Counted from the first letter of the stretch, positions 32,271 to 41,606 are shown. The stretch: DNA of 56,889 bases from a bacterium (GCA_019423565.1 JAHZBE010000010.1:1-56889), one strand, 5' to 3'. Translations and numbers: made by a program. Notes: generated by a model not told the origin, from the letters alone.

Positions 32271-33692
32271 TCACCTTTTTCCTAACTTTTTAAATAAATC
32301 ACTATAAATTTTATTTCTATTTAACTTTGTTACAAATGTTATTTTGTTTTTTACATTTGTCATTTTATAAGATATATCGTCATTTATAACTGGAGTGCTT
32401 ACCTTTTTTGTTTTAAACCATTTTTTATTTATCATATAGGCAATAACAGATATATCCCAAATAACTCTCTCTTCTTTATATGGATGATATCCATCATTAC
32501 AAAATCTTTCTATTAAATAATTATTAAGTTCATTTTGTATTAAATTATCCTTTAGCGTGCTTATATCTATTTTTAAAGTTGATACTACATTTTTACAAGG
32601 TAATACAGTTAATTTAACATTAGAATTAAAAACTATTTTTACTGCTTCTACATCTTGTCTAAAGTTATATTCCATATTATCTTTATAAGAAAGATCATTC
32701 CCTCCAAGCCAAATAATTTCTATTTTATTAATTATCTTAGGCTCTTTTTTTATTGCGAGTGCAATATTAGTAATTGCTCCTATGCTAAGAACATACGTCA
32801 TATCATTTCTAAGTGCTATTTCAATAATTTTATTAACCGCATCATTTTCATCATCATATCCATTTTGTATATAATCTATTGAACCTTTAAACACTTTATT
32901 TTCAAAATTAAAATTTAACAAATTACAGATTTTAAGTACTTCATTATAACTTAAGTCTTGTCCCTCTTTAACTGTTATGCCATTATTTTTATGTGAATAT
33001 GGTGCAGTTGTAATTGCCTCAATATTAAACATATCTTGTGATTTTAATAAATATGAAAGTGCAAACTGATCATCTGCTTCGTTATATGTATCTGTATCTA
33101 AAATAACATTTATTCTATTATTATATTTTTTTACTTTTTCAAATATTTCTTTCCAAGTATGTACTCTTATAAGTCCATCTACATCCTTATTATATGGCGT
33201 ATCCATAATAAAAGTAGTAATGCCATGATTACTTGCATCTAGACACATTCTTTTTGAATCATCTATCATTATAGATATATTATTTTCTAAACAAACTTCT
33301 GTTTTTGAATGACTGTTTTTAGCATCTACTAAAATTATTTTATCATAATAAATATTATATTTTTTTAACCAATTAACTGTCATGTTATATGGATCAGAAT
33401 AATCACCATTATCTCTTCCTGTTATTATATAAATTTCACATCCTATTTCTTTTAACTTTCTTATATATTTAGCGCAATTTTTAATGGGCTTTAAATTAAC
33501 TGCTATTCTCTCTATATTTTCTTTATAAAACTTTTTTTCTTCTGCATCTTTCCAATCAAACATTTTTCTTATGCATTCATTTTTATTTATTATTCCATTA
33601 CCTTTTATCTTTTTGTCATGAATAATATACTCTCTTAATAATTCATCATTAAAATTAGAAAGAACATTATCTATATCTACTCCTATTTTCAA
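32271..33692 (-). CDS. Fusion of HAD nucleotidase-like domain and inosine-uridine nucleoside hydrolase
   Basis: A 473-residue two-domain enzyme. Residues 1-190 are a HAD domain related to its operon neighbours (IGVDIDNVLSNF, IYIITGR near 91, ISIMIDD near 140, ending RVHTWKEIF). Residues 195-473 are an inosine-uridine nucleoside hydrolase: the calcium-binding DTDTYNEADDQFAL (about 198-211), VLSIGAITNIALAI near 300, and a metal-ligand Asp in VIWDIS. It could turn a nucleotide into nucleoside, then base and sugar, in one polypeptide. TTG start after AGGAGTG. First gene of the operon. Confidence 0.85.
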   Translation of the reverse strand: MKIGVDIDNVLSNFNDELLREYIIHDKKIKGNGIINKNECIRKMFDWKDAEEKKFYKENIERIAVNLKPIKNCAKYIRKLKEIGCEIYIITGRDNGDYSDPYNMTVNWLKKYNIYYDKIILVDAKNSHSKTEVCLENNISIMIDDSKRMCLDASNHGITTFIMDTPYNKDVDGLIRVHTWKEIFEKVKKYNNRINVILDTDTYNEADDQFALSYLLKSQDMFNIEAITTAPYSHKNNGITVKEGQDLSYNEVLKICNLLNFNFENKVFKGSIDYIQNGYDDENDAVNKIIEIALRNDMTYVLSIGAITNIALAIKKEPKIINKIEIIWLGGNDLSYKDNMEYNFRQDVEAVKIVFNSNVKLTVLPCKNVVSTLKIDISTLKDNLIQNELNNYLIERFCNDGYHPYKEERVIWDISVIAYMINKKWFKTKKVSTPVINDDISYKMTNVKNKITFVTKLNRNKIYSDLFKKLGKR

Positions 33693-33719
33693 AATATCAC
33701 TCCTACTATTTTCAATATA

Positions 33720-33728
33720 ATTATAACA
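33720..33728 (-). promoter_or_regulatory. Extended -10 promoter of the HAD/nucleoside operon
   Basis: Minus strand TGTTATAAT about 28 bases before the TTG start. The -35 region would fall in the T-run of the preceding terminator and is poor. Confidence 0.45.
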
Positions 33729-33740
33729 TTTTTTAGGTAT

Positions 33741-33769
33741 AAAAAAAAGGAATAATTGACTACTATTCC
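33741..33769 (-). terminator. Terminator of the flippase-like gene
   Basis: Minus strand GGAATA and TATTCC around a nine-base loop followed by eight T. It overlaps the stop codon. Confidence 0.75.
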
Positions 33770-34956
33770 ATCTTCTTTCTTATAACATTTCCTTTTTTAT
33801 CTACTTTAAAATTGAATTTAAAAAATATACTTACAGTAATAAATTGATATACTGATGAACATGCTTGTCCTATGCCGGTACAAAAAGGAGTTTTTGTTAG
33901 TGATAAAAGCATTCTAAGAAACAGTGAAAATATTTTGTTTTCCGTTATTTTAAATGCAGACCATTCTAGTTGTAAATAACATGTTTTTATTCTATATATA
34001 GGATATATAAGAAAATTAACTATTTCAAAAGCAAAATATATCATCATTATTTTAAAATCTAAATCATAAAATCTATATAATAAAATAAACATTATTAAAC
34101 TTGATAAAAATAATATACCTAATAATTTATATGCATTACGCCTATGTTCTTTATAATTAAAATTATTTTTACTTATATCAATTGTTGCGGTCGTAACTAT
34201 CGCATCTGCTGTGTCCCACTGTGTATCTGTTATAAGAGCCACAAATGTAAGCGCTAATGTATATTTTTCTCCAAAATTTATAGCATTACTTAATCCAAAT
34301 AAAAATATTAATAAGAAACCAATATTATTAAATAGTTCTACAGAATCATATTTTATACATTTAAATATATTTAATTTTAGCTTAAATTTATCACTATTTT
34401 TAATAATTATATACAAAGTAAATAAGAAAAGTGGAATTAATGTTGTTATTACTATAACACTTTGATTTTTTGTAATTAAAGATGTTCCTACTAATAATAC
34501 AAAATTTAACAAGTTAAATATAATTGAATATTTATTCGCAATTTTATTTTCATTCTCGTAATATAATTTATTTAAAATAAATGAAAATTCCAAACTAACA
34601 AATATCTCTATTACAGAATATATCGCAAATGTTTTATACGTATTAACGTCCATATTCATAAAATTAATATATCCATCTATATTTAATAATATCAATAAAA
34701 ATGTTATTAAAGATATAATACTTCCAATAACAAGTCCTGACATAACCGCATCTTCATTTTTATCTTTTTCTTTACTTATATTTGCTCCTGTTGAAAATAC
34801 CGACCTAAATATATAATAAATAAACTGAAGTGGATATGTAAGTGTGAATATATTTATTAAATTTTTATCTACTATTATTCCAATTAAAAACCATAATATA
34901 ATTGGTATAAATGATAATAGTGATAAATCAAAACTAATTCTTAATAATCTTTTCAT
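33763..34956 (-). CDS. Multi-spanning membrane protein, MATE/flippase-like
   Basis: A 397-residue protein with about 11-12 membrane helices and short loops. Overall layout resembles the MATE/polysaccharide flippase superfamily, but no diagnostic motif is certain. It lies just upstream of the HAD/nucleoside operon, separated by a terminator and with its own promoter (35023-35050), so it may be a separate function. Confidence 0.55.
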   Translation of the reverse strand: MKRLLRISFDLSLLSFIPIILWFLIGIIVDKNLINIFTLTYPLQFIYYIFRSVFSTGANISKEKDKNEDAVMSGLVIGSIISLITFLLILLNIDGYINFMNMDVNTYKTFAIYSVIEIFVSLEFSFILNKLYYENENKIANKYSIIFNLLNFVLLVGTSLITKNQSVIVITTLIPLFLFTLYIIIKNSDKFKLKLNIFKCIKYDSVELFNNIGFLLIFLFGLSNAINFGEKYTLALTFVALITDTQWDTADAIVTTATIDISKNNFNYKEHRRNAYKLLGILFLSSLIMFILLYRFYDLDFKIMMIYFAFEIVNFLIYPIYRIKTCYLQLEWSAFKITENKIFSLFLRMLLSLTKTPFCTGIGQACSSVYQFITVSIFFKFNFKVDKKGNVIRKKME

Positions 34957-35022
34957 AAAATAAACCTCAAAAATACTTAAGTAAAACCTTATTATTTTTT
35001 ATCCTTTTTAATAATCTATTTA

Positions 35023-35072
35023 ATTATAACATAATTTCTTTAGTTGACAAAGATAAAATGTGGTGTAATAAT
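35023..35072. promoter_or_regulatory. Divergent promoters with overlapping -35 boxes
   Basis: TTGACAA (35044-35050) reads TTGACA forward and TTGTCA in reverse. On the minus strand a 16-base spacer leads to TATAAT (35028-35023, TG extension) for the flippase-like gene. On the plus strand a 16-17-base spacer leads to a weaker TAATAA for the GGDEF gene, leaving a 100-base leader with no other feature seen. Confidence 0.5.
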
Positions 35073-35170
35073 TATTATACATTAAATAATTCTATTTAAT
35101 AGTCAAAAAATAATTACTTTTATTTTTTTAAATACATATTATATTATGACTGCTTATAGGGGGCAAAAAT

Positions 35171-35926
35171 ATGAATTACAAAAAAGTATTAGATAACGAA
35201 CCAGACTCTTATTTCTTAATAAAAGATAAAAATAATAAAGTAATTTATCCAAAAGATAAAGGAAAATTAGATTATATCAAGAGTATATGTAAACATTATT
35301 CTAAAGAAAATAAATGTAGTACTTTTGATAATAGAAATTTTAGTATTAAAAAAAGAACAATTGATAGTTTTCATAAAAATTATACAGTATTATATATAAG
35401 GGACATTACCGATTTTATAAGCTTAAGATCTAAATTTGAAATAGATCCATTGACAACTGTTTTAAGTAGAAAAGTAATTTTAGATAAAATTGATAAATAT
35501 ATATCTGAAAATAAATTAAATTTTTCTATTGTTATGGGTGATATTGATGATTTTAAGAAAATTAACGATACTTACGGTCATGTAATTGGAGATATCGTAT
35601 TAAATAAAATCGGTAATATTTTAAGATGTGAATTACCTGATTCCTTAGTTGGTAGATATGGCGGTGAAGAATTTATAATTCTTATGCCAAACACAAATAA
35701 TAGTTTTGAAAAAATTGAAAAAGTAAGAGAATTAATTTCAAATATTAAAGTAAATTTTGAGGATATAACAATTGATAACATTTCTATGAGCTTTGGAATA
35801 TATAATATTACTGAAGATATAATTAATGAAGATGTTAAATCTTTAAGGAGAAAATATATTGGTAATGCTGATAAAGCATTATATACTAGTAAAGAAAATA
35901 ATAAAAATAGAACTACAATATATTAA
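35171..35926 (+). CDS. Diguanylate cyclase (GGDEF domain)
   Basis: Makes cyclic di-GMP from two GTP. Residues 1-88 are a small PAS-like sensor region (DSYFLIKDKNNKVIYPKDKG, with two Cys nearby at 38 and 46). A GGDEF domain follows: DPLTTVLSRKVI, metal-binding MGDIDDFKKINDTYGH (near 120) and the active-site RYGGEEFIILMP (near 163). No RxxD inhibitory site stands at the expected place before GGEEF. There is no membrane segment, so it is cytoplasmic. No EAL/HD-GYP enzyme or PilZ receptor is in the window. Confidence 0.92.
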   Translation: MNYKKVLDNEPDSYFLIKDKNNKVIYPKDKGKLDYIKSICKHYSKENKCSTFDNRNFSIKKRTIDSFHKNYTVLYIRDITDFISLRSKFEIDPLTTVLSRKVILDKIDKYISENKLNFSIVMGDIDDFKKINDTYGHVIGDIVLNKIGNILRCELPDSLVGRYGGEEFIILMPNTNNSFEKIEKVRELISNIKVNFEDITIDNISMSFGIYNITEDIINEDVKSLRRKYIGNADKALYTSKENNKNRTTIY

Positions 35927-35953
35927 AAAAGTGTCATTATTTGACACTTTTTT
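35925..35953. terminator. Bidirectional terminator between the GGDEF gene and murE
   Basis: AAAAAAGTGTCA-TTATT-TGACACTTTTTT, with T-runs on both strands. Confidence 0.9.
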
Positions 35954-37314
35954 TATTTTACTTGTATATATTTCTTTACAGCTTTCATATCATTAAATGG
36001 CACTCTATTACCTTTTATAGATATAAATTCTTCATGACCTTTACCTAAAATTAGTAATGTATCATTTTCTTTTAACATATCTATTCCTTTTGTAATTGCA
36101 TCTTTTCTATCTCTAACTATTTCATAATTATCATATTTTAATCCCTTTGTCATATCTAAATATATTTCTTCTTGATTTTCAAAGTGTGGATCATCATGAG
36201 TCATTATTACATACTTAGCATTTTCACAAGCAATTCTTGACATTTTTATTCTTTTATCTTTATCTCTATCTCCAGTACAACCAAATACTACATAAACATT
36301 CCCCTTTGTTACTTCATGAGCAACTTCAAATACTTTAATCATTGCATCTGGTGTATGTGCATAATCTACTATTATTAAATTACTATTATATTTTAGTGTT
36401 TCCGTTCTTCCCTTTGGAAGACTTAAATCACAAACACTTTTTATTATTAAATCAAAAGGAATATTTTCTAAAGCCATAATAACAATTGAAGACATTAAAT
36501 TATAAATATTATATTTTCCTATTAAATTAGTTTTAAAACTATAAGTATTATTTAAATAAGTAACATCAAATACTGTATTATGATTTATTACTTCATAAGA
36601 TGTTATTTTAAAGTCACCACCATTAAAACCATAAGTAAAATTATTATTATTCTTTAATAAAAAATATTCTTTATAATTATCATCAAAATTAACTATTGCT
36701 TTACCATCACTTTTTAATTTTTTAAATAATTCTTGTTTAGCAAGTGCATAGTTTTCCATTGTCTTATGAAAATCTAAATGATCTTGTGTAAGGTTTGTAA
36801 ATACTGCATAATCAAATTTTAAACTTTCTACTCTTTTATTTGCAAGACCGTGACTACTTACTTCCATAATTACATATTCACAATTTTTATCATAACACTC
36901 AAGTAATAATTCATATAAATCATATATATCAGGTGTTGTATTATTTAAACTTTTTACTTTTTCATTAATATAAAAACCAATAGTTCCAATATAACCACAT
37001 TTCTTGCCTATTTTATTTAATATTTCATGGAATAAATAAGCGGATGTTGTTTTCCCATTTGTTCCTGTTATTCCAATTATTTTAAGTTTATTTATTTTAT
37101 CACCATAATTTTCATTTAAGTAATTAATTAAATATTCTCTTGTATCTTTAACAACTATAGTTTCTACGCTATAACTTCCTTCTTCACAAATTATTTTACT
37201 TGCACCATTTTCTATTGCTTTATTTATAAACTTGTGTCCATCATTATCAATTCCTCTTAAAGCAATAAACGTATCCCCTTTTTCAACTTTTCTTGAATCT
37301 ACTTTTATTTTCAT
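35953..37314 (-). CDS. murE: UDP-N-acetylmuramoyl-tripeptide synthetase
   Basis: Adds the third amino acid to the peptidoglycan precursor, using ATP. It has the P-loop GITGTNGKTTSAYLFHEI (near residue 82), TTPDIYDL near 127, EVSSHGL, and the C-terminal HDDPHFENQEEI near 378. The last motif is where meso-DAP enzymes have DNPR; DDPH here argues against DAP and leaves Lys or another diamine open. The start is set at the second ATG (37314), seven bases after AGGG; the first (37320) is only two bases from it. Confidence 0.92.
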   Translation of the reverse strand: MKIKVDSRKVEKGDTFIALRGIDNDGHKFINKAIENGASKIICEEGSYSVETIVVKDTREYLINYLNENYGDKINKLKIIGITGTNGKTTSAYLFHEILNKIGKKCGYIGTIGFYINEKVKSLNNTTPDIYDLYELLLECYDKNCEYVIMEVSSHGLANKRVESLKFDYAVFTNLTQDHLDFHKTMENYALAKQELFKKLKSDGKAIVNFDDNYKEYFLLKNNNNFTYGFNGGDFKITSYEVINHNTVFDVTYLNNTYSFKTNLIGKYNIYNLMSSIVIMALENIPFDLIIKSVCDLSLPKGRTETLKYNSNLIIVDYAHTPDAMIKVFEVAHEVTKGNVYVVFGCTGDRDKDKRIKMSRIACENAKYVIMTHDDPHFENQEEIYLDMTKGLKYDNYEIVRDRKDAITKGIDMLKENDTLLILGKGHEEFISIKGNRVPFNDMKAVKKYIQVK

Positions 37315-37350
37315 TTTCATACCCTATTTAACCCTATATCTTACAAATTA

Positions 37351-37379
37351 ATAATACAAGAAGTGCCAAATATTGTCAA
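37351..37379 (-). promoter_or_regulatory. Promoter of murE
   Basis: Minus strand TTGACA (37379-37374), 17 bases, TATTAT (37356-37351). Confidence 0.7.
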
Positions 37380-37397
37380 CAATTTATAACTGTTGGT

Positions 37398-37915
37398 TTA
37401 CATTATTTTTTTAATTTTTGCACTATCTAAATCAATAATTGAAAGTTCACAATTTGAAGGATTAACTATAAAATTAGTAACATTTAAATCATTGATATAA
37501 AAATCTTTAAGAGGGGTTGTTTTTCTAATATAACTTAATTGATTTAACATCTCTCCTATTTTCTTTAAATAACTTATCTTTTGGTTTTATATCCTTATTT
37601 TCTAAAAAGGAATATAAATTAATTCCATTTACTTTTGGTATTGTAAAACCTTCAATACTTCCACCTACTGATAATATTGAATCTGGAATCCAAAAATTAT
37701 TTGGCATATATTCTTTATTACTATCAAGCATTTCTAAAGTATATAACTTATTACTAACACGTTGACCACTTTTAAAAATTAATTTTTAAAAAACTTTATC
37801 TTTACCTTTTTCCCTAAATTCAAACAATTCAGATTCTGTATGCATTATATTATCTGGTAAATCTTATGGTTTTAGTGATTTAAATCTTTTTTGCGACATT
37901 GATATAATTCTCATA
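37398..37915 (-). pseudogene. Decayed kinase-like gene
   Basis: From an ATG at 37915 the frame reads MRIISMSQKRFKSLKP, a TAA, then LPDNIMHTESELFEF and on, a second TAA, then a 68-codon open stretch (YMPNNFWIPDSILSVGGSIE). A frameshift near 37540-37560 moves into INDLNVTNFIVNP and LSIIDLDSAKI. The last two segments look like a kinase catalytic loop (D-N pair) and metal-binding DLD in place of DFG. Two stops and one frameshift show real decay. What it acted on is unknown. Confidence 0.65.
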
Positions 37916-37964
37916 TAACCCACCCTCAATTAGTTTGATAGTATATCATAATTAACAAAATTCA

Positions 37965-38324
37965 TCAAATTTTTTTATTTTCATTTTCTATCCATTTCAT
38001 TATCACATTTACTATATAATCTATTTCTTCTTCAGAAAGGGTTTTATTCATATCTATTTTGTGCCATTTATAAAGACATGATCTACAGCAGGTTGCGGTC
38101 GCATGCTGTGATATAAATACTGGATGTCCTTTATATGGTGTTTGCTTCCCATCATTATTTATTACTTTAGGAGCAAGTCTTTTTGTAATGAAATCTTTAG
38201 CATGCTCTCTTATTTTATCCATACCTTTATCTTTTATATATTCTTTATCTTTTTCTTTTAAATGAAAACTACTTCTAAATTTTGATTTAGATAATGAATA
38301 TAATATTTTATCAATATTTTCCAT
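37965..38324 (-). CDS. DUF4186 family protein
   Basis: A 119-residue protein of unknown function. The family core is clear: RSSFHLKEKDKEYIKDKGMD, then KQTPYKGHPVFISQHATATC and CRSCLYKWH. The conserved His and Cys residues suggest metal binding. The start is set at the ATG at 38324 behind GGTGAT; the frame extends further upstream without support. It is separated from the upstream regulator gene by a terminator. Confidence 0.85.
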   Translation of the reverse strand: MENIDKILYSLSKSKFRSSFHLKEKDKEYIKDKGMDKIREHAKDFITKRLAPKVINNDGKQTPYKGHPVFISQHATATCCRSCLYKWHKIDMNKTLSEEEIDYIVNVIMKWIENENKKI

Positions 38325-38349
38325 AAAATCACCGTACCTATAATAACAC

Positions 38350-38371
38350 AAAAAGTGACAAAAAGTCACTT
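38350..38371 (-). terminator. Terminator of the HTH membrane regulator gene
   Basis: Minus strand AAGTGAC-TTTTT-GTCACTT followed by TTTTG. It overlaps the end of the gene. Confidence 0.65.
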
Positions 38372-39971
38372 ATTCAGTAGTATAATCATCGTCACAACTA
38401 ATATTTATATATTCTTTATCATCATAATCTGTTTTTTTAGTATAACATCTATTATTATAAGAACCACAATCTAATTTATCATTACTAGCGTTATATTTAC
38501 ACATACTTCCAGTATCATCAGATATCTTATATTCTAAATTATATACTTCATAAATATTATTTTCTTTTTTATAATCAAAATTATATAATTTTCTAAGATT
38601 ATCCATTAATTTATTAATAGTATTTTCATTAGCAGTTATTTTTAAATCAAAATAACCAAAATCATAATTTCTAATTATATTATTCTTTAAATCTTTTATA
38701 ACTTGTGATAATAAATTAACAGAACTTTCTTGATGTCCATAAATAGTTAAAACATTCATTTTATATTCAATTCTACTATCTTTATCCATTTTTAAATATT
38801 TATCATCATATATACCTGATATTTTAATTTTATCATCTTCCATATTATTATCTACTTCATACTTATAACTTGTATTTAAATAATAACTATCACTATTAGT
38901 AATAAGCATATTATCTTTATAATTAATTTCTTCTGAATGACTCTTTAAATTTAAAATACCATCCATATTATCAACAATTTTAAAATCTTTAATTCCAAGA
39001 ACAAATATACCAATACCTATTCCTGATACAATTATACTTGTTAAAAATGTTATTAATAATATTTTATAATTATATTTTTTATCAAATATAAACCCTATTA
39101 TTAACATTAATATTATTACGTTTATTATAAGTAATGCTAATATTGCAATTGTACTTCCAATAAATATAGCATTTGAAAAACTAAAATAAAGCGAAATTAT
39201 AAAGAAAATTGCAAGCATTAATAATGTAAACATAAAGAATAACCCAAAGAAAAATACAAATACTTTAACAAACATAATTATTATTTTAGAAAGCACTGAT
39301 AAAAAGGCAAATGGTCTAGTATTTTCATCTCTAATAATAATTCTATCTTTCTTTTCTTCTTTTATTTTACTTTTTTCTTCTTTCTTTTTATCCTCTTTTG
39401 TATCTATTTTTTCTTCATTAATAATTTCATCATAATAATTTAAATATCTTATTTTAAATACATGAACTAAAACTATAAATGAAATTATTGTCCAAATAAG
39501 CATAAGAACACTTTTAATTATTCCATTAAATATTTCCATTCCTTTTCCAAATGGATAAAATCCACTTAAAACTCCCTCTGAAAAGCCAACAAATAAATAT
39601 CCTAAAATTAGCATAATAAGTGCGATTACAATCATTTCTATTACACATTTAAATCCACTTGTAAATTTCATTCTAGAAAACATATTAATTGTTTTAGTAA
39701 TAAAATCTAAAAATGAATCAACCATTACATTTATATTATTTTTACTTTTTCTTTCTATACTTTCTACATCAGTTATATTGTCATTAATAAGATCATCCAT
39801 AGTACATTCAAATATATTACATATTTGTACTATCTTATCTGTTTCAGGATATGTATTATTACTTTCCCATTTTGATACACTTTGTCTTGATACACCTAAT
39901 TTCTCTGCAAGTTCTTCTTGAGACAATCCTTTCTTTTTTCTTAAGGCAATTAACTTATCACCAAATTTCAT
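38370..39971 (-). CDS. Membrane-bound XRE-family regulator
   Basis: A 533-residue protein. Residues 1-66 are an XRE/Cro helix-turn-helix domain (MKFGDKLIALRKKKGLSQEE; recognition helix VSRQSVSKWESNNTYPETDK). Membrane helices follow at about 108-130 and 150-170, a charged cytoplasmic loop (about 180-212), then three or four helices (220-330), and an extracytoplasmic 200-residue tail with paired Cys near its end (CKYNASNDKLDCGSYNNRCY). It is probably a DNA-binding protein that senses envelope conditions. A repeat-rich operator-like region lies upstream, suggesting autoregulation. Confidence 0.8.
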   Translation of the reverse strand: MKFGDKLIALRKKKGLSQEELAEKLGVSRQSVSKWESNNTYPETDKIVQICNIFECTMDDLINDNITDVESIERKSKNNINVMVDSFLDFITKTINMFSRMKFTSGFKCVIEMIVIALIMLILGYLFVGFSEGVLSGFYPFGKGMEIFNGIIKSVLMLIWTIISFIVLVHVFKIRYLNYYDEIINEEKIDTKEDKKKEEKSKIKEEKKDRIIIRDENTRPFAFLSVLSKIIIMFVKVFVFFFGLFFMFTLLMLAIFFIISLYFSFSNAIFIGSTIAILALLIINVIILMLIIGFIFDKKYNYKILLITFLTSIIVSGIGIGIFVLGIKDFKIVDNMDGILNLKSHSEEINYKDNMLITNSDSYYLNTSYKYEVDNNMEDDKIKISGIYDDKYLKMDKDSRIEYKMNVLTIYGHQESSVNLLSQVIKDLKNNIIRNYDFGYFDLKITANENTINKLMDNLRKLYNFDYKKENNIYEVYNLEYKISDDTGSMCKYNASNDKLDCGSYNNRCYTKKTDYDDKEYINISCDDDYTTE

Positions 39972-40012
39972 ATTTTTTCCTCCTTTTCATTTTTAATTTT
40001 ATATCATTTTAA

Positions 40013-40066
40013 GGTTGCATTCCAGCAACTTTACTTGGTATTTTTGTAAAGTTTCGGTTGCATTAC
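40013..40066 (-). promoter_or_regulatory. Operator-like nested dyads upstream of the XRE regulator
   Basis: GTTGC-N6-GCAAC (40014-40029) interlocks with AACTTTAC/GTAAAGTT (40027-40034 and 40046-40053), and a second GGTTGCATT copy follows at 40056-40064. The arrangement of repeated half-sites 40 bases apart suits binding of an XRE-type dimer near the promoter. Confidence 0.55.
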
Positions 40067-40086
40067 AATTATTATAACAAAAAAAT

Positions 40087-40115
40087 AAAAAAAAGATTAC
40101 CTTTTTTAGGTAATC
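40087..40115 (-). terminator. Terminator of pyk
   Basis: Minus strand GATTACC-TAAAAAA-GGTAATC followed by eight T. Confidence 0.88.
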
Positions 40116-40125
40116 AATTTATAAA

Positions 40126-41529
40126 TTAAATTTCTTCAATTTTCATAAAGTTTGTAGTCTTTTTACCTGTATTAGGGAAACCACCAGCGATAACGATTTG
40201 ATCTCCACTATTTAATTCAACAAACTTCTTAGCTTGAGCAACACCATCATTAATTACTTCATCAGTTGAATCGTATTCATTAACAACAACTGGATATACA
40301 CCATAGCTTAAAGCAAGTGTTCTTGCAACTTTTCTAGTTGGTACAGTTGCTAATATTGGAGCATTTGGTCTTAAATTACTAATTGCTCTTGCACTATGAC
40401 CTGACATAGTAGCTGCTACTATAACTTTTGATCCTAATTCATTTGCTGCATTAACAACACTGCTTGCAATAATTTCAGTTTTATTTTCTGCAACATATGC
40501 ATATTTGTTATCATATCTATAATAACTTTCAACATTTTCACAAATTTGTTTCATATTTTGAATAGTTTCTACTGGATATTCACCCATAGTAGTTTCATCA
40601 CTAGTCATGATAGCATCACAACCAGAAAGTACAGCATTAGCAACATCTGTTACTTCAGCATTAGTTGGTCTAATACTATGTTTCATGCTACTCATCATTT
40701 GAGTTGCCATAATAACTCTCTTACCTTTAGCTCTACATTTACTAATCATCATTTGTTGATATAATGGTAAATTTTCTACACCAGTTTCAATTCCAAGATC
40801 TCCTCTTGCAATCATAACAAGGTCAGTAGCATCAATAATTTCATCTAAGTTATCCATTGCATATTGAGTTTCAACTTTAGAAATTATTAACATATCTTCT
40901 CTACCATATTCTTTACATAATGCTCTAACATCTTCAATATCTTTAGCACAGTTAACAAATGAAAGTGCTAAATAATCTCCATTATGTTCACATGCATATT
41001 TAATATCTTCCTTATCTTGTTCACTAACAAATGGTACATCTAATTTTATACCTGGAATACATACTCCACGTCTACTCTTAATTTTTCCACCATTCATTAT
41101 ACGGCATGTTACTTTGTCTTTTGATGCTTCTTCTACAACTAATTTATAGAATCCATCATCAACTAAAATACTCATACCTGGTTTTAGGTCTTTTAAAATT
41201 CCTTTATAATTAAATGAAATTCTTTCTTGTGTTCCAAGAACATCTTCTTCAACTATATCAATAGTTTCTCCTTCAACTAAATCGATATAATCTCCATCAA
41301 ATGTACAAGTTCTAAGATCAGGTCCTTTTGTATCAAATAAGATAGCAATATTAGTACCAAGTTCTTCATTTGCTCTTGCAACTAATTCTTCATCTATTCT
41401 TCTTTCTTCCATAGTAGCATGTGAGAAATTAATTCTTGCTACATTCATTCCAGCATCTACAAGTCCTTTAAAGTTTTCCCATTTTTGTGTAGAAGGACCA
41501 ATACTACATATTATTTTTGTTTTTTTCAT
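40126..41529 (-). CDS. pyk: Pyruvate kinase
   Basis: Last step of glycolysis: phosphoenolpyruvate plus ADP gives pyruvate and ATP. It has KIICSIGPSTQKWENF at the N-terminus, MNVARINFSHA (near 28), the catalytic LIISKVETQYAMDNLDEII (Lys, near 217), DLVMIARGDLGIE, and MATQMMSSM. Length 467 indicates the short form without the extra PEP-utiliser domain found in some Bacilli. Codon use is less A/T-biased than its neighbours, as expected for a highly expressed gene. Confidence 0.97.
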   Translation of the reverse strand: MKKTKIICSIGPSTQKWENFKGLVDAGMNVARINFSHATMEERRIDEELVARANEELGTNIAILFDTKGPDLRTCTFDGDYIDLVEGETIDIVEEDVLGTQERISFNYKGILKDLKPGMSILVDDGFYKLVVEEASKDKVTCRIMNGGKIKSRRGVCIPGIKLDVPFVSEQDKEDIKYACEHNGDYLALSFVNCAKDIEDVRALCKEYGREDMLIISKVETQYAMDNLDEIIDATDLVMIARGDLGIETGVENLPLYQQMMISKCRAKGKRVIMATQMMSSMKHSIRPTNAEVTDVANAVLSGCDAIMTSDETTMGEYPVETIQNMKQICENVESYYRYDNKYAYVAENKTEIIASSVVNAANELGSKVIVAATMSGHSARAISNLRPNAPILATVPTRKVARTLALSYGVYPVVVNEYDSTDEVINDGVAQAKKFVELNSGDQIVIAGGFPNTGKKTTNFMKIEEI

Positions 41530-41557
41530 TCTTTACTACTCTCCCTTTCGCACTAGT

Positions 41558-41587
41558 ATTATACACCAAAAATGCTATTTATGTAAA
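41558..41587 (-). promoter_or_regulatory. Promoter of pyk
   Basis: Minus strand TTTACA (41587-41582), 18 bases, TATAAT (41563-41558). Confidence 0.65.
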
Positions 41588-41606
41588 TAGAACTTACATA
41601 AAATTA

